NCBI GenBank assembly: GCA_034620365.1 | Contig: JAQGEQ010000163.1 | Coordinates: forward strand, 485,001-549,000 | From: Pegea sp. RAD2-039 | Taxonomy: Eukaryota > Chordata > Thaliacea > Salpida > Salpidae | DNA length: 64,000 nucleotides | Direction: 5' to 3' | Part shown: piece after piece, positions 1 through 12,468 of the stretch | How positions within the stretch are numbered: the first letter of the stretch is position 1 | Layout of the letters: every line of letters starts with the position of its first letter | The notes under the pieces: model-generated | Databases searched by the model: none | Seen by the model: the letters and a program-made list of their open reading frames with translations, nothing else | Told to the model about the DNA's origin: nothing | Translations under genes and position numbers: made by a program

Positions 1-2741
1 AATGACTCTAGAATGACGGATGACACAACAAAGAGAGGATCTTTTTTGAGTTCAGTTTTATCTTTAAACTTTAAATATTTCATCTTTTAAATTTACTACA
101 AATAATTTACGAAAATATCAAAGTTTATTTTCAGAGATTATAAAATGATTTTTGCTTCGACTTTATCAGCTTCTTTTAAAGAGTTTTCAGTTGAAATGAA
201 AAACTGATTGGCACAAAAGGACTCAGTTTTCAATCAAATACTATTTGTTAAGAAGAACCAAGTTGGTTAAGTCGATGTAACTTGTTTCAAAGTGAAAGTA
301 ATAAATCTTCTTAAAAAATGACATATTTTTGTTTAAAAGTCTTCACCCAATTAATTTATCATTCTAAACAATTCATTTATGCCACCTTGTGAATGAAACA
401 TAAATCGCTAAGCAAGCGTTTGATTGAAATATGTGTTTTTAAGTTACAACAGAAACCGAATTGTTTAGATTTAGACTCTAATACAAGAATATTTTCAGAC
501 TTTCAAAACCTTAAATACCTAAAACTAAACTTGTATAGTTGGCAAAACTTTTCTTAAACTTTATTTACAGATTTTTGTAAATGAGCTCATTGTTTGCTGA
601 TACAGCTTTTTAAGCTCATATTTATGTTTAATATCAAGAAACATTTCCAAAATGGTGTAATTAATTTTTTTTGGCTTGGTGCATACACAAATAATGGTTT
701 TTCTTTGAATATTTTTCAAACTTTAGTTGTTATACTTCATATAAATTATTAAAAAGCTGATGGAAACATGAAGAAATTTAAACATTTACATAATCGGAAA
801 CCCACTTCTAATAATGAAAAAAATTCTTCAGCAATAAAAGTAATTATATTTGATTTAAAAAAAACTCTATTTTATAAAACAAACTACAAATTTTCAGAAT
901 TATTTGATATACTAGAAACTAAAATAGTTTCAACTTGTTCTTATCTTTAGTTTGTCTGTGAATTACTCCTTTACAAAACAGTAAAGACATATTCAAACAG
1001 AGATGAATATAGACAGATAGAATGATGATTGATATCTTATATAAAAATCGTCTAATTTGCTGACCGTTTTACATAAGTTTCTTCAAATTTGTTGATATAC
1101 TAAATTACAAACAGATGTAGAATTTTGTAAATCAAAACTAAGCTGATGTCAAAAACTGTTTTATTTTTAGGAAAGCAAATAACAAAGATAGTACTGTCAG
1201 AAATACATGTTTGAAATGATAGATGAGCAATTATAGATATTTGAATAAGCTTCACAAGGTTTCTGATTACAAAGAAAATTATCAAAAAGTCTTCTGGCAT
1301 TACCTAAGGTTTTAAAAGGAGATAGAAATAGATTTACATTTAAAAAGTTTGAATTCGAATTACTTCAAATGTGTCATCGAACATATTTTACATTTCAAGA
1401 AAATGATTTTAGAAGACAGCTACTTACCAACTTTTGTTGACTGAAAACTTTATAAGTGTTTACTGAGAAAACTTTAAAGACTTTTGACTAATAATAGGAT
1501 ACCCTATTAGCTGCCTAGAGGCAGAAAATTTCATTTTCTCTCTTAGATATTTTCGAAATTTAGCAGATGAATTTTTTGCCACTAGCTGTTGACGTAAAAA
1601 TATTTTCATTTTATTTTCTAGATTAAACCTTTATTTCAATATTTTTAAACAAATTATACACATGCCAAAAAAATTCAACCGTACAGAGATATTTTTGATA
1701 AAAAATGTACTTGTAAATATATAAATCGCAAATAAAACTTTAAAAGCTTTTCCACTATTTTCTTTGTGGGTATAGAAGTACAAAATTCTGCTTTTTGAAA
1801 TAACAGTAATAATTAAACAAAGGTTTTTATTCAAAACTTTTAAAAAGGAAAAATATTGTTTGCAGTGAAAATAAAAACTTAGTTTTTTTGGAAGTTTACA
1901 AAATAAGGTTTTTCGATATTCGTTTTACTTCCAGTATTTACCAACAACCATAAAAAAACTTGTTCATACTTTTAGCTAATTTAATAATTAATCCAATATT
2001 TTTAGTCTAAATATTAAATTAATTTACTTATATAATGATTTATAATGTTATAAATTGATATTTAAAAGAATAGATTTATGATATTTATTTAAACTCATTA
2101 ATAACTCGATCATGATAAAACTAATAAACAAATTTGTGATTTTGAAATAATAAATTTGTAATAATTGCCAAGTTTTTAGTTGATAATATTATTTTCACAT
2201 CTTAATAAACATATTGAGACAAAGAAATTGACAAATATTGTTGTAACCTTATTGTAAATAAGAAAATAATTTTAAAAAAACATTTTAAGTTGGAAAAAAT
2301 CTTAATTATAAAATAATCAGTTTTTTTTATATTCTAAAAAAACAAGTTTTGTATTTTTTTGTTTTTTACCTTTTGTTTTTCAAATTTTTTATTAATGATG
2401 AAACAACTTTTGACAACAAACAATAACTCTAAGTTATTAAAAGCCATGTATAATATATTGTAATTGCAATTAGCTTTTATATAACAAATGATTAATACTA
2501 AAATATATTTTCTAATAATGTTATCCATACTGACACAGTAAAAATTGAAATAAGCTCAATTCCAAATTCAGTTATACAAAATAAAAAACTATTTATTTAA
2601 AGATATCTCTTAAAACAGGAAATCGAAATTTGAATGCATTATTAAAATGTTTTAAATATATTCTTCACCACCAAAATTAGTTATTAAAACCAACATGAAC
2701 AAACGATAACCACAAACCCTTGTAAGTCATTCAGAAAATTT
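1..2741. other. AT-rich intergenic DNA, no gene recognised
   Basis: Open frames here are short and low in complexity, with no recognisable domain or convincing splice-linked exon series. A 60-codon frame at 768-950 contains a stretch faintly like the first HAD motif but lacks the second aspartate. Long A and T runs dominate. Confidence 0.6.
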
Positions 2742-3880
2742 TTGTTGAAATTTCTTCTTATTTGGATGAAAGTATGGTGGAAGTCCAATCTACAGAAATT
2801 AAAGTTAATTTCTAAAAGACTTTCTTTATCAACACAAGCCTGTAATGACAATTGCCAATCCTACAACAAAGTTTCCAGTGGGGTTTCGACAATAGAATGT
2901 CTCTCCTGGTTTCATCTCACCTGTAGTGATGTGAGCAAAAAATTTATGAAATTTTTGGTAACAACCAGATGAAGCATCGGGGTTTACTGAAACCACTGAC
3001 ATAACACCGCATATTCATTGGCCGAATTCAAACGTGAAATCAACGAGAAAAATTGTAGTTTATCTAAATCAATGGACGAACTGGATGACTTTACAAAGAA
3101 ACCAGTCACATGGGCCTCGGTGGTCGGTGATTTCGACAAAAATGCTAACATGGTGCAGCTTCTTGCCAAGAAGGTCACCGACACGCACAAAAAACTCACT
3201 TTAGACCGTGAGGACAGAGAAAACAATGTCATCATCTTTAATGTCTCTGAGACTGATAAAGATGATGACAGTAAGTTTTTTAAATCAAATGTGCTCTCAA
3301 AACCTTGATTTTGTGGACGTTCCAAAGGTATCAATGACTAGACTTGGAGCAAAAAGCTCAGATCATCAAAGACCGCTGAAAGTATCCTTTCAGTAAATCT
3401 GGAACAAACGCAAGTTTCTTGCCAAGCTGTATAAGCTAAAGCTTGATAAAAAATTCGAGCGCATTAGAGTAGCACATGATATGTGTGAAGATGATCGCTT
3501 AGAAAATAAACATCTTTTGAAAGAGGCGTATAACCGAAACCAGAAGGAACAACCAACTGATTTTAAGTACAAAGTTTGAAGTACACCATGGGTTTTGAAA
3601 ACCTTTAAAGTTTCTTAAGGATAATTAGTACTTGGAACCAGTTGCCATCAGACATTGCCAGACTTTCTCATGTTGTTCAAATTGAAGTTGAACTGTTTTA
3701 ATATACTTAATTATTTTAGTATTATTAACAATTCCAACATTGTCATTTCTAAACGGCGATTCGTTCTATATTTAACATTCTATGTGATTATGGACTACAT
3801 TTGTGTTGTTCTCTATTTTTTGATATGTTTCTATCTCAGTTATATGTAATATCATATTATTTGTGATCAAATTTGTGAGC
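2742..3880 (+). mobile_element. Decayed non-LTR retrotransposon (LINE), ORF1 joined to ORF2 tail
   Basis: Around 2842-2960 the + strand encodes a cysteine/histidine-rich segment ending in WFHLTC, a PHD-type finger as found in ORF1 of CR1/L2-like LINEs. At about 3018-3308 follows the segment with REDRENNVIIFNVSE, and at about 3340-3600, with frame changes, a C-terminal region with RPLKVSF, DDRLENKHLLKEAYNRN and a PW-LK motif, all typical of LINE ORF1. Only about 30 bp further, at 3628, the frame reads [10 protein letters not shown], the extreme C-terminus of a LINE ORF2, ending at a stop near 3698. Almost the whole of ORF2, including the reverse transcriptase, is therefore missing. The 3' untranslated part shares a short stretch (near 3730-3755) with the other copies in this window but lacks their terminal stem-loop. 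It is a dead copy with several frameshifts. Confidence 0.82.
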
Positions 3881-5535
3881 AAATCAAATATTTTTAAATC
3901 TTTTTTAGCTTCAAAGTAATTAAACAAAAAGCTGTTGATTCTGTAAACAAATCGATTTATTCAGAAAGAAAAGTATTTAAAATATAGATTGAAAATTAGC
4001 TGACTTCTATAAAGTAATTCATCAGGACGGACTTTTGAAGATCTACATCTAGAATTTGGTTCCTTTAATATATAGTAGATGGGTAAAGCAGCTTGTTCAA
4101 AATAAGGCAAATTACCTAAAAATTACCAAAAAAATTGACTTATTATAGAAGATATTGAAATATAAGAATACTTTTTACAGCTAAGTAGGCAGTTAAACCA
4201 GAACTAGTTTAATCTTTAGATGTCTCGCTAAAGATCACTGAATTGATATTGTTGTCCTAAACTTGAAAGAAACTAGGAGATAGAGCAAATCAAATTAAGT
4301 ATCAGCATTTAATTAGCCGCATATGTTTAAGTAGAATTGTAGATGTATCTAGGCAAGATTTTTAGAAATACTATCTAAGCGGTTGTTTATGTTTCTAGTA
4401 TCATTTGAATAAAATAAACTAATGTATTTGTTAAAAGAAATCAATTACTTTTATATCATCAATGTACTTTTGTTATATTACTGAATTTTTGTATCATTAT
4501 AAAAATAATCTTATATTACAAACTATAAAAATTGAAATATTTTATCGATTATAAATACAGTTTTCAATTTAATAATTTGCATATAATTATTTTCTACTTT
4601 GTCAGATGTACCCTAGGCTATAAACATCAAGCAATAACTTACTTTTATATTTATTTTGCTTGACCAGATTAATTTAGCTGTAAGTTAATACCTAATCAAT
4701 TGTTAATAATATTCTGTAACAAATTGTTTTATAGAAAAAGAATGAATTAAAAAGTTAAAATAAGAAAAATCTCACAAAAGCTCGATTAAATTGAAAATGA
4801 ATAATTTAAGACTTTATTTTATTTGAATAAACTAATTTTTATCTAATATTACAAAAGTTTTAAAACAAAATTTTGATGTAATCAGACAAAATATTACGAA
4901 AAGCAAATATTGTGAAAACCATTTTATACATAAAACCATTTTTTCAATCTTATATCATTTAGTAAAAATATTAAATTGTAAAAGTTTTTGTTTTAAGTTA
5001 TCATTTTTAATTTACTTTTTGATATTTATAACTTTTTAGCTTTTCATTTAAAACTATTTTAATTTATTTTGAATTTATTATTTTATTATTATTGTTTTTG
5101 TTATAATAAAACTAATATTTAGATTTTAAATTTCACCTAATTTCTATTTTAAATATTTTGAAAGTATTTGATTTAGTTTCTTATTTTAAATTGTTATGTA
5201 ATTTTAGTCATATAAAAATAAAAAAAAAAATTTGTTTGTCTTGAAATATAATTCTAAAATATAAAAATTATTTTTTTTAATCTTAAAAGAAAAAGTATTT
5301 TAATTTAAAATTTTCAAAAAAAAATTCATTTTATGAAAAAAAAATTTATAAATAAGAACATAACTGACTTTTATTTGAAATATTAGCAAATTTTATATGT
5401 TTTAGAGCTAATTAGATAGTAATTTAGAATTTATTTTAATTATATTTTGTTTATAGAATTCTTATAATTTTCTTGTTAATTGTTCAATTTCTTAAGAAAT
5501 ATTTTGAACAAATTTAAACTCAAATATACTTCATT
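3881..5535. other. AT-rich intergenic DNA upstream of ING3
   Basis: Mostly A/T homopolymer-rich sequence (the stretch 4800-5500 is extreme). I see no coding frame, tRNA-like or repeat structure that I can name. The ING3 promoter presumably lies in the last few hundred bases, but no defined element is visible. Confidence 0.5.
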
Positions 5536-7293
5536 ATGATGTACCTGGAGGACTTTTTAGAAATTGCTGAGGGTTTACCAATAGATTTCACCAATAAATT
5601 AAATGAAGTTCGTGAACTGGATGAAAGAGTAAATTTGTTGTGAAAATTCTTTTAAAAAAATACTAAGATTTGATGATAAATAAAAATTTAACTTTAAAAT
5701 GATTATTTCACTGAATATTATTTTATAGTTTATATATTATCATGAAAAGTGTTTTAATTTCTCTAATAATCTAAATTTTATTTGATATTACTGTTTATAG
5801 AAACTTATTGTCTGGTTGCTGCTTATATAAAATAAAAGAACTTTCTTGAAAAAGTAGTTGGTATAAAGAGCAAACAATTTTTAACTCTAAATTTTTTTTT
5901 ATATTTCTCTGAAATCTTTTGGTTTCATTTCAGGTAGAAAAAATAAAAGCATCTTGTCTGGAAAAATCGGATAAAGCTTTTAAAAGAGCTGCTTTAAAAC
6001 GAATTACTTCTGCAGATGAAGAACCAATGTTTGAAGAAATTCGAAAAGATTTAGAAAAAGCAAGTGAACTATCAGCCCATAAAGTAAGTTTGTTTCTAGA
6101 AATTATTTAAAAAGAAACTCAACAAATGATGTAACATTAAAGGTAAGAATAATTGAATCTCTATATGATGTCAGCGATAGACATCTACGAAAGTTAGATA
6201 TTGAATTAAATAAATATAAGATGGAATTAGAAGCTGATAATGATGGAATTACTGAAATACTTGAAAGAAGAGCTTTAGAAAATGAAAGTTTTACTTTAGA
6301 AACTGGAAGATCTCCTCTGGTAATTATACTTTTTGATTTAATAAATTATAATCAACAAATTTAATATCAAAAAATTTGTTTAAAAATTTGCCAATTGAAA
6401 TTTATAAAGCTAAAAAAGTCTTCTATAAAAAGCCGATCAAGGAAAAGAAACGGAATATAGAAATGCTTTCGGAACCTTTCCAAGTCATTAAAGATGATTT
6501 TGAGAAAAAAGTGAAGATCCAAGCTGAGTTGGATGTCTTCAATCACAATGATTTCGAAGGACCTAGTATCTGTCAGAAGATCACTTTGAATCCAACACCA
6601 AAGAAGACACCAACATCAATTCACAACACTAGCATCCTTTCAAACCATCTTAAACAAACTCTAAGTAAATGCTACATCACGTGATCAGCGATTTATATCT
6701 CTTCTTTTACAGCTTCAAATTTGAAACATGAAAGTTTAAAAGCAGACACAAATCCAACAAACGTCATCAATACTCCTTCGTTGACTCCTGATCCTCGTTT
6801 AACTCCGAAAAACCTTCAGCATCCCAACAACATCCATAAAATTGATTGTGTTCCCAACTACCAACGGGATTACCACACAGGAGAGTTCTTAGACACCAGC
6901 GGCACTGAAAGTATCCCAGGTGATTGTGGAAGTGGTCCACGACCTTCTAGGACAAAGAAACAGACCAGTAGAGCAGCGGCATGGGAACAAGAACGCTTGC
7001 AGGCTGCTGAAGCGCGCGGCGGGGGGCGAAGACGAGATCATTTAGTGTCTGGTAGTGATGAGCAATCAGTTGAAGCCAGCGGAGAGGCTAACAGTTGGAA
7101 TCCAGATCCTAATGAACCAAGATATTGTATTTGTAACCAAGTATCTTATGGTGCCATGGTTGGTTGTGACAACAAAAATTGTGCCATTGAATGGTTCCAT
7201 TATGATTGTGTTGGAGTAGAAGAAGCACCAAAAGGCAAATGGTATTGCCCCCCCTGTTCAGCAGCTATTAAAAAGCCCCGAAGAGCTAGATGA
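5536..7293 (+). CDS. ING3: ING3, inhibitor of growth protein 3 (PHD-finger histone reader)
   Basis: Subunit of the nuclear TIP60/NuA4 histone acetyltransferase complex; its PHD finger reads H3K4 methylation. Five exons were spliced by eye: 5536-5628, 5934-6083, 6143-6319, 6433-6664 and 6713-7293, all phases consistent, giving about 410 residues (human ING3 has 418). The N-terminus [15 protein letters not shown] and the segment [19 protein letters not shown] match the ING3 helical domain. The middle is polar and low in complexity. The last 60 residues are a complete C4HC3 PHD finger ([30 protein letters not shown]), followed by a basic tail KKPRRAR. The acceptor of exon 4 (ag at 6431-6432) is the least certain boundary. 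A GC-rich run near 7012-7030 encodes Ala/Arg/Gly repeats. PIGO starts 147 bp downstream on the same strand. Confidence 0.95.
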
Positions 7294-7364
7294 ATATCAT
7301 CTGACTTTACTGATCGTGTTTTGTAGTTCTTTATTTTTCAAAGCATTTTTTTTATAGTTGTTTC

Positions 7365-7370
7365 AATAAA
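7365..7370 (+). terminator. AATAAA poly(A) signal of ING3
   Basis: Canonical AATAAA hexamer 72 bp after the ING3 stop codon and about 70 bp before the PIGO start. Confidence 0.7.
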
Positions 7371-7389
7371 TGAATTTGATTATAAGTAA

Positions 7390-7417
7390 TGTGTTTTTTT
7401 GTTTTATTAGATTTTAG
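7390..7417 (+). promoter_or_regulatory. Candidate trans-splice acceptor upstream of PIGO
   Basis: A T-rich tract ends in TTAG at 7410, with a second AG at 7417, 24-31 bp before the PIGO ATG. There is no upstream donor that would make this an ordinary intron of PIGO, and the ING3 poly(A) signal lies only about 40 bp upstream. This is what a spliced-leader acceptor in a tandem gene pair would look like. The functional reading is inference. Confidence 0.45.
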
Positions 7418-7440
7418 GGAATTTTTTTATTTAATTTATC

Positions 7441-10400
7441 ATGTTACAATTTGGCAGAATCTCTCTCAAAATTATCATTTCTTTTATTTCAATTTGGATT
7501 TTTACAAAAGGCTTTCTGTTAATGAGACATGAACTAACCTTTGAAGCTTCGTATCCAAACCATACAACAAAAGTGAAACCCCAAAAACTAGTCATCGTAA
7601 TCATTGATGCGTTACGCTACGATTTCGCGCGGTATCAACCAAATCTTCATCAAGATCTTCCATACCTCAACCAACTTCCAATCTTACGAGATATTGCAGC
7701 TAGTAAAGGTTGTAGTAGCTCCCGACTTTTCAAATTCCTAGCGGACGCCCCGACCACCACGATGCAGCGTATTAAAGGCTTTACAACTGGCGGATTCCCA
7801 ACATTTATTGATATGAGTAACAACTTCGATAGTAGTGAGATCACAGAAGACAACTTGATCTCCCGTTTTGTGGAAGAGCGGAATTACAAGATCACATTTC
7901 TAGGAGATGATACTTGGATGAAACTATTCCCTGATAAGTACTTGCTCCTCTACAAGAGATCTGATCTAACTTCCAACCTCTCAGATTTAATATCAAGTTC
8001 CCATTTCCATCATTTGATGTCAGAGACCTTCATACAGTTGATGATGGGATTATGCATCATCTTGAAGAAGAGATCTTGAACCCGGATCATGATGTCTTAA
8101 TCGCGCATTTTCTGGGAGTTGATCACTGCGGTCATCGGTAATTTTTTCATCTTCATCTTTGACAAATTTGTAAATTTTTTCATGAAGATTTGGACCTAAT
8201 CATCCGAAGATGAAGATCAAACTGAAACAGATGAATGAAATGATTAAATTAATTGTCAATAAGATAAACAACGAAAGTTTGTTGTTGATTATGGGCGATC
8301 ATGGTACTAGCTCCTTGTTAGTCTTCTTCCATATTTGATTCAAATTGATCACAGGGATGACACAAACAGGTGATCACGGAGGAGACACCGATGATGAGAT
8401 CAGCGCTGCCTTATTTGCATACAGCGCTTCGGGCGCTTTCAAAGGTTCTTGGAGAAATGAGGAACACAGAAATGAGTCCAGTAACAATCTATGTTTGGCG
8501 GGGATGGTCCAACAGGTCAACTTCTTGGTCATCTGTACTTGTTTGTGAATTCAGTTTTTGTAGGTTGATTTAGTTCCAACTTTAGCGAGTCTTATGAAAG
8601 TTGGGATTCCTTTTTCGAATCTTGGATCAGTAATCACTGACATTTTACCATCAAAAGAAGGTGAGTCTGTTTCAAACTATACTTCAGTTGCTAGCATCTT
8701 TATTTTTTTTATCAGGATCATCAGAAGAGTGGAAAGTTGTTCGGAAAAACGCTGAACAAATTATCAAATATCTGACGACGTATAACAGCAAGCATTCTCT
8801 CTTTACATCAACTCAAATGAAAGAAATTAAAAATAAATATTCCGAAGCCTTTGAAAAAGCTCATGTCGGTGACAGTAAAAAGCTCTTATCTATAATGTCG
8901 AATACTCGAGAAATATGTAAAAATTTATGGGCAAAATTTGATATCTTACTAATGGGTTTTGGTTTATTTACATTTGCTACAGAATTACTTCTATTTATTT
9001 GCTGTGTTGATAAATTTGTTATTTGGAACGGATTTCTTATGCTCTGTCTAACTGTCGCTTTATTTGATGATTTCAAAGATTATATTTTGTTAATCTCTTT
9101 ATGTTTTGGTATTTTCTTGTCTGCTGTAACTGCTTCATCATCTAAACACAATAACTCTTTCCCAAAACTTACCTTTCCACTTTTATCTGTCGGATTTTTC
9201 TTACCTTTGAGTTTAACCTCAAATAGTTTTGTGATAAATGAAGATAGGATGATAACGTTTTTCTTTTTATCTGTTATTTTATGGAGCTTTTATTCAACCA
9301 TGAAACATCAATTAAATCGAAAAGTTGTCAGCAAAAAATTCACTTCAGTCACTCGAGTTATAAAGAAGTATTCAATCAGAAATATTCTTGGAGCTTTTTT
9401 TCTAAATCTTAGATTACTTGGGACTATTTGTGTCTTATGTTTAACTCGATACCTTCAAAACTACTTCATTTGTCGTTCTGAACAAACTTGGTGCTACAAT
9501 TCTTCACAAAATTCAAGCAAATATTCTGTGTAAGTCGAAATCATTCCATTTCTTCATCTATTTTTGATTCATATTTTTTTACAGCTTACTTCTGAATATC
9601 TTTTTGCTTTTTATAACAATCTATTTTATCTACCGCTTCCTCCGTGGTGGTGGAAACATCTGGAAGCCTCTTTCAGCAGCATCCATCGCTCCAAAGACAC
9701 TGCTCCCTCTCGCTTCGTTGTCAATTGCACTTTATTGGATCGTCCAAGTTCCTTTGGTATCAAAATTTTTATCATTTTTTCAAATTTTCAGTAAATTTTG
9801 TTGCAGATTGAATCGTCACCAGAAGTCAACATGTTAGCCTCATTTGCATATTTTCTTATCTTGTTATCTGCCCTGTGGTGGCTTGTATCACCTTTAGATG
9901 TCCATCTTATGTACCCTGACAGGTTTGCAACTGTCCTAGTCTTACTGGTAGAGTTGAATTCTTGCTTGTGTAATCTTAAAAGTTCTCTTTTTTGTGAAAA
10001 CCTCTTTAGTCGTTTTATTATGATACTTTCTTAGACATGGGAATTATTATGATAGCCGACCACCTCTATCTGACAAAGATTTAATTCGAATGTATTATCA
10101 AGTAATCTCTAAGAATGGAACTTTGAACGAAAAAGGTCAGATAAAATTGAAGTGTAACATTAAAAATCTGTGTTTTAATCTCAATTTTACACAAAACTTT
10201 GTTAGGAATGAACAATACAAGCTCTACACCAGCAGCGTTTGGTTTATACACTCTAGCATCTGCAGCTGTAATTGGTTTCGCCGAAGTCATACTCCTTCTA
10301 ATCATCATTCTATCAGAAACTCATTATATTTTTGTTTATTCATCTTTTGTTCTTGTTACATACCTTCTACTAGAACTAATATCTTCTCATGATGAATCTA

Positions 10401-11834
10401 ACAATAAAAATAAGTCAGTAATTTTCTAATTTAACATTTTTATCAACAAATTATTTCTATCAGTGTTTATGTGAGCTGGAACCACGTGTCTTGGTGGTGT
10501 CTATCATCTTCTTTTTGGTGGTTTGTAACTGGTCATCAGGCTTCTATATCTTCAATACCTTGGTATTCAGCTTATGTTGGTTATGATGGAAGTCATGATA
10601 CTATATGGTTGCCAGCTCTTATGGTTGGTTCAAACGTTTTTGGACCACAAATTTTACACACTGGTAAATTATTCGAGTATTTTTTCTTGTGTGGTTTTTA
10701 TTTAGTTATTACAATAAACGCGAAGGAGGGTGCCTGAAGAGAGCACCTCTCGCCAACACACATTCTCACAAATAACATCTATTTAGCCAAAAATATAGAA
10801 AGTAAAAGATGTAACACATGGCATTTCGATAGCACTCAAAGCATATAACAGTGAACAATTACATAGAAGGAAAAAAATCACAGTTTAGAAATGACAATGT
10901 TGGTATTATTATAACGGGTCAACTTTTGCTTGAACAACGCGAGTGACTTCGACATGACAATGTCTGATGGCAGCTGGTTCCATGTACTAATAGTGAACAA
11001 CACGAGTGATTCTGATATGACAATGTCTGATGGCAGCTGGTTCCATGTACTAATTGTGAACAACACGAGTGATTCTGATATGACAATGTCTGATGGCAGC
11101 TGGTTCCATGTACTAATTGTGAACAACACGAGTGATTCTGATATGACAATGTCTGATGGCAACTGGTTCCATGTACTAATTGTGAACAACACGAGTGATT
11201 CTGATATGACAATGTCTGATGGCACCTGATTCCATGTACTAATTGTGAACAACGCGAGTGATTCTGATATGACAATGTCTGATGGCACCTGATTCCATGT
11301 ACTAATTGTGAACAACGTGAGTGATTCTGATATGACAATGTCTGATGGCAGCTGGTTCCATGTACTAATTGTGAACAACGCGAGTGATTCTGATATGACA
11401 ATGTATCTCTTTTATTTTGTAGTTCTTTTACCACTCTTGCTGCTGTGGCCTTTCTCAAGATCCAGTTTATTCATGAATCGAAAAAAAAATAAAAATTTTG
11501 AAAGTGAACACAGCTTTCTGTTATCTGAAGAGTTTAAACCTTCACTTGAGGACCTTATCACTAAATACATAACTCTCCAGGGCTTTAAGGTGATTATCAA
11601 ACTCTCTAACTTCATATAAACTATTTTATTTGACAGTTACTTGGTTGTATGTTGTCTGCGTTTCTTCATCGCAGGCATCTGATGGTTTGGAAGATATTTG
11701 CCCCGCGTTTCATCTATGAAGTTATTTCGTTTATTGTCGTCTCTTTATGTTCTTTAGCAATTTATTTATTTATGATTATTGTGAATTGGAACCTTAAGTC
11801 TTGGATTAGTAAAATAAACTCTAATATTTTGTGA
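7441..11834 (+). CDS. PIGO: PIGO, GPI ethanolamine phosphate transferase 3
   Basis: ER multipass enzyme that adds ethanolamine phosphate to the third mannose of the GPI precursor, the group later linked to protein. Thirteen exons by eye: 7441-7937, 7985-8137, 8188-8302, 8355-8515, 8564-8660, 8716-9529, 9585-9756, 9807-9922, 10035-10135, 10206-10413, 10464-10663, 11423-11589, 11637-11834. An N-terminal membrane anchor with [12 protein letters not shown] is followed by the lumenal alkaline-phosphatase-like domain: [52 protein letters not shown] (metal/catalytic residues present). Then come many membrane helices, with the family motifs STGHQ-like [24 protein letters not shown] and [17 protein letters not shown] near the C-terminus. 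Most introns are 47-65 nt. The exception is intron 11 (759 bp), which contains a LINE fragment. No frame break was seen. Confidence 0.96.
10705..11404 (-). mobile_element. 5'-truncated LINE 3' end inside PIGO intron 11
   Basis: Read on the minus strand, the element ends with the family tail (stem-loop at about 10718-10752, then TTTATTGTAATAA). Upstream lie the 3' untranslated region and then the last codons of ORF2 ([21 protein letters not shown]). It is antisense to PIGO and lies wholly between exon 11 (ends 10663) and exon 12 (starts 11423). Its ORF2-derived end has expanded into the tandem array annotated separately. Confidence 0.88.
10931..11404 (-). repeat. 63-bp tandem array derived from LINE ORF2 C-terminus (about 7.5 copies)
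   Basis: Units begin at 10931, 10994, 11057, 11120, 11183, 11246, 11309 and a partial one at 11372; period exactly 63 bp. On the minus strand each unit encodes 21 residues around [15 protein letters not shown], the C-terminal motif of the LINE ORF2, so the array began as a single coding segment. Because 63 is a multiple of three and the unit has no stop in several frames, both strands show long open frames that are not genes. Units differ by only a few substitutions. The array stops 18 bp before PIGO exon 12. Confidence 0.95.
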
Positions 11835-11870
11835 TTTTTTTCACCGTTTGTTATTTTGCTTAAAGTGTTC

Positions 11871-11876
11871 AATAAA
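11871..11876 (+). terminator. AATAAA poly(A) signal of PIGO
   Basis: Canonical hexamer 37 bp after the PIGO stop codon. The AT-rich spacer from here to 12468 holds no recognised gene; TGACGTAA, a CRE-like sequence, occurs near 12398, about 70 bp before the next start codon. Confidence 0.7.
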
Positions 11877-12468
11877 TTTTTTTCATCTAATTGTTGATTA
11901 TTTTCTGATTAAAATTTGTGTTTAAATTTTAGTTTATTTCAAAATATTTTTTTTTAATATTTTAGATTTTCTGTTATTTAGTTTTTATTGAGAAAATTTC
12001 GTAACTTTTATTTCTGTGAACATTTTTAAAAGCTTAAAACTCATATGTCTTGGTTAGACTCTAAGTAAGGATTTCTTTAACAAGTTTTTTTGCGTTATAG
12101 AAAAAAAATACTTAAATATTTTTTCCAGTTTATAAAAAGTTTTTAAAAACAATCTAAATTAATTTTCAGAAAACAAGTAATTCCTATCAATTTTAAAAAT
12201 AATAAAAATATTAAATTTTAAAAATTTATTTCGAGTAAAAACCGCTTCAGTTTACTTTGAAACAATTTAAACATTTTTAAAAATATTAACAAATGTATTA
12301 ATTAGATAATTTCAAAAACTTTTTTATAAACTTTATCAAGAATATTAATAATAGAAAATGTAATTCTTGTTACTACCGATAATAATGCTGATGATTATGA
12401 CGTAATAAAAGCGAAACTTTTTATAGTAAACTCCTTCAAGAAAATTTAGAAAAAATCATATTTATAAA

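Noticed and set aside
768..950. 60-codon frame with a stretch resembling the first HAD phosphatase motif
   Set aside because: The DxD aspartate pair is incomplete and no downstream exons carry further HAD motifs.
10931..11404. Possible CRISPR-like array
   Set aside because: Units are contiguous without unique spacers, and the context is an animal intron.
10930..11619. Long + strand frames across the 63-bp repeats
   Set aside because: Artefact of a tandem repeat whose length is a multiple of three; the coding origin is the opposite strand of a LINE.
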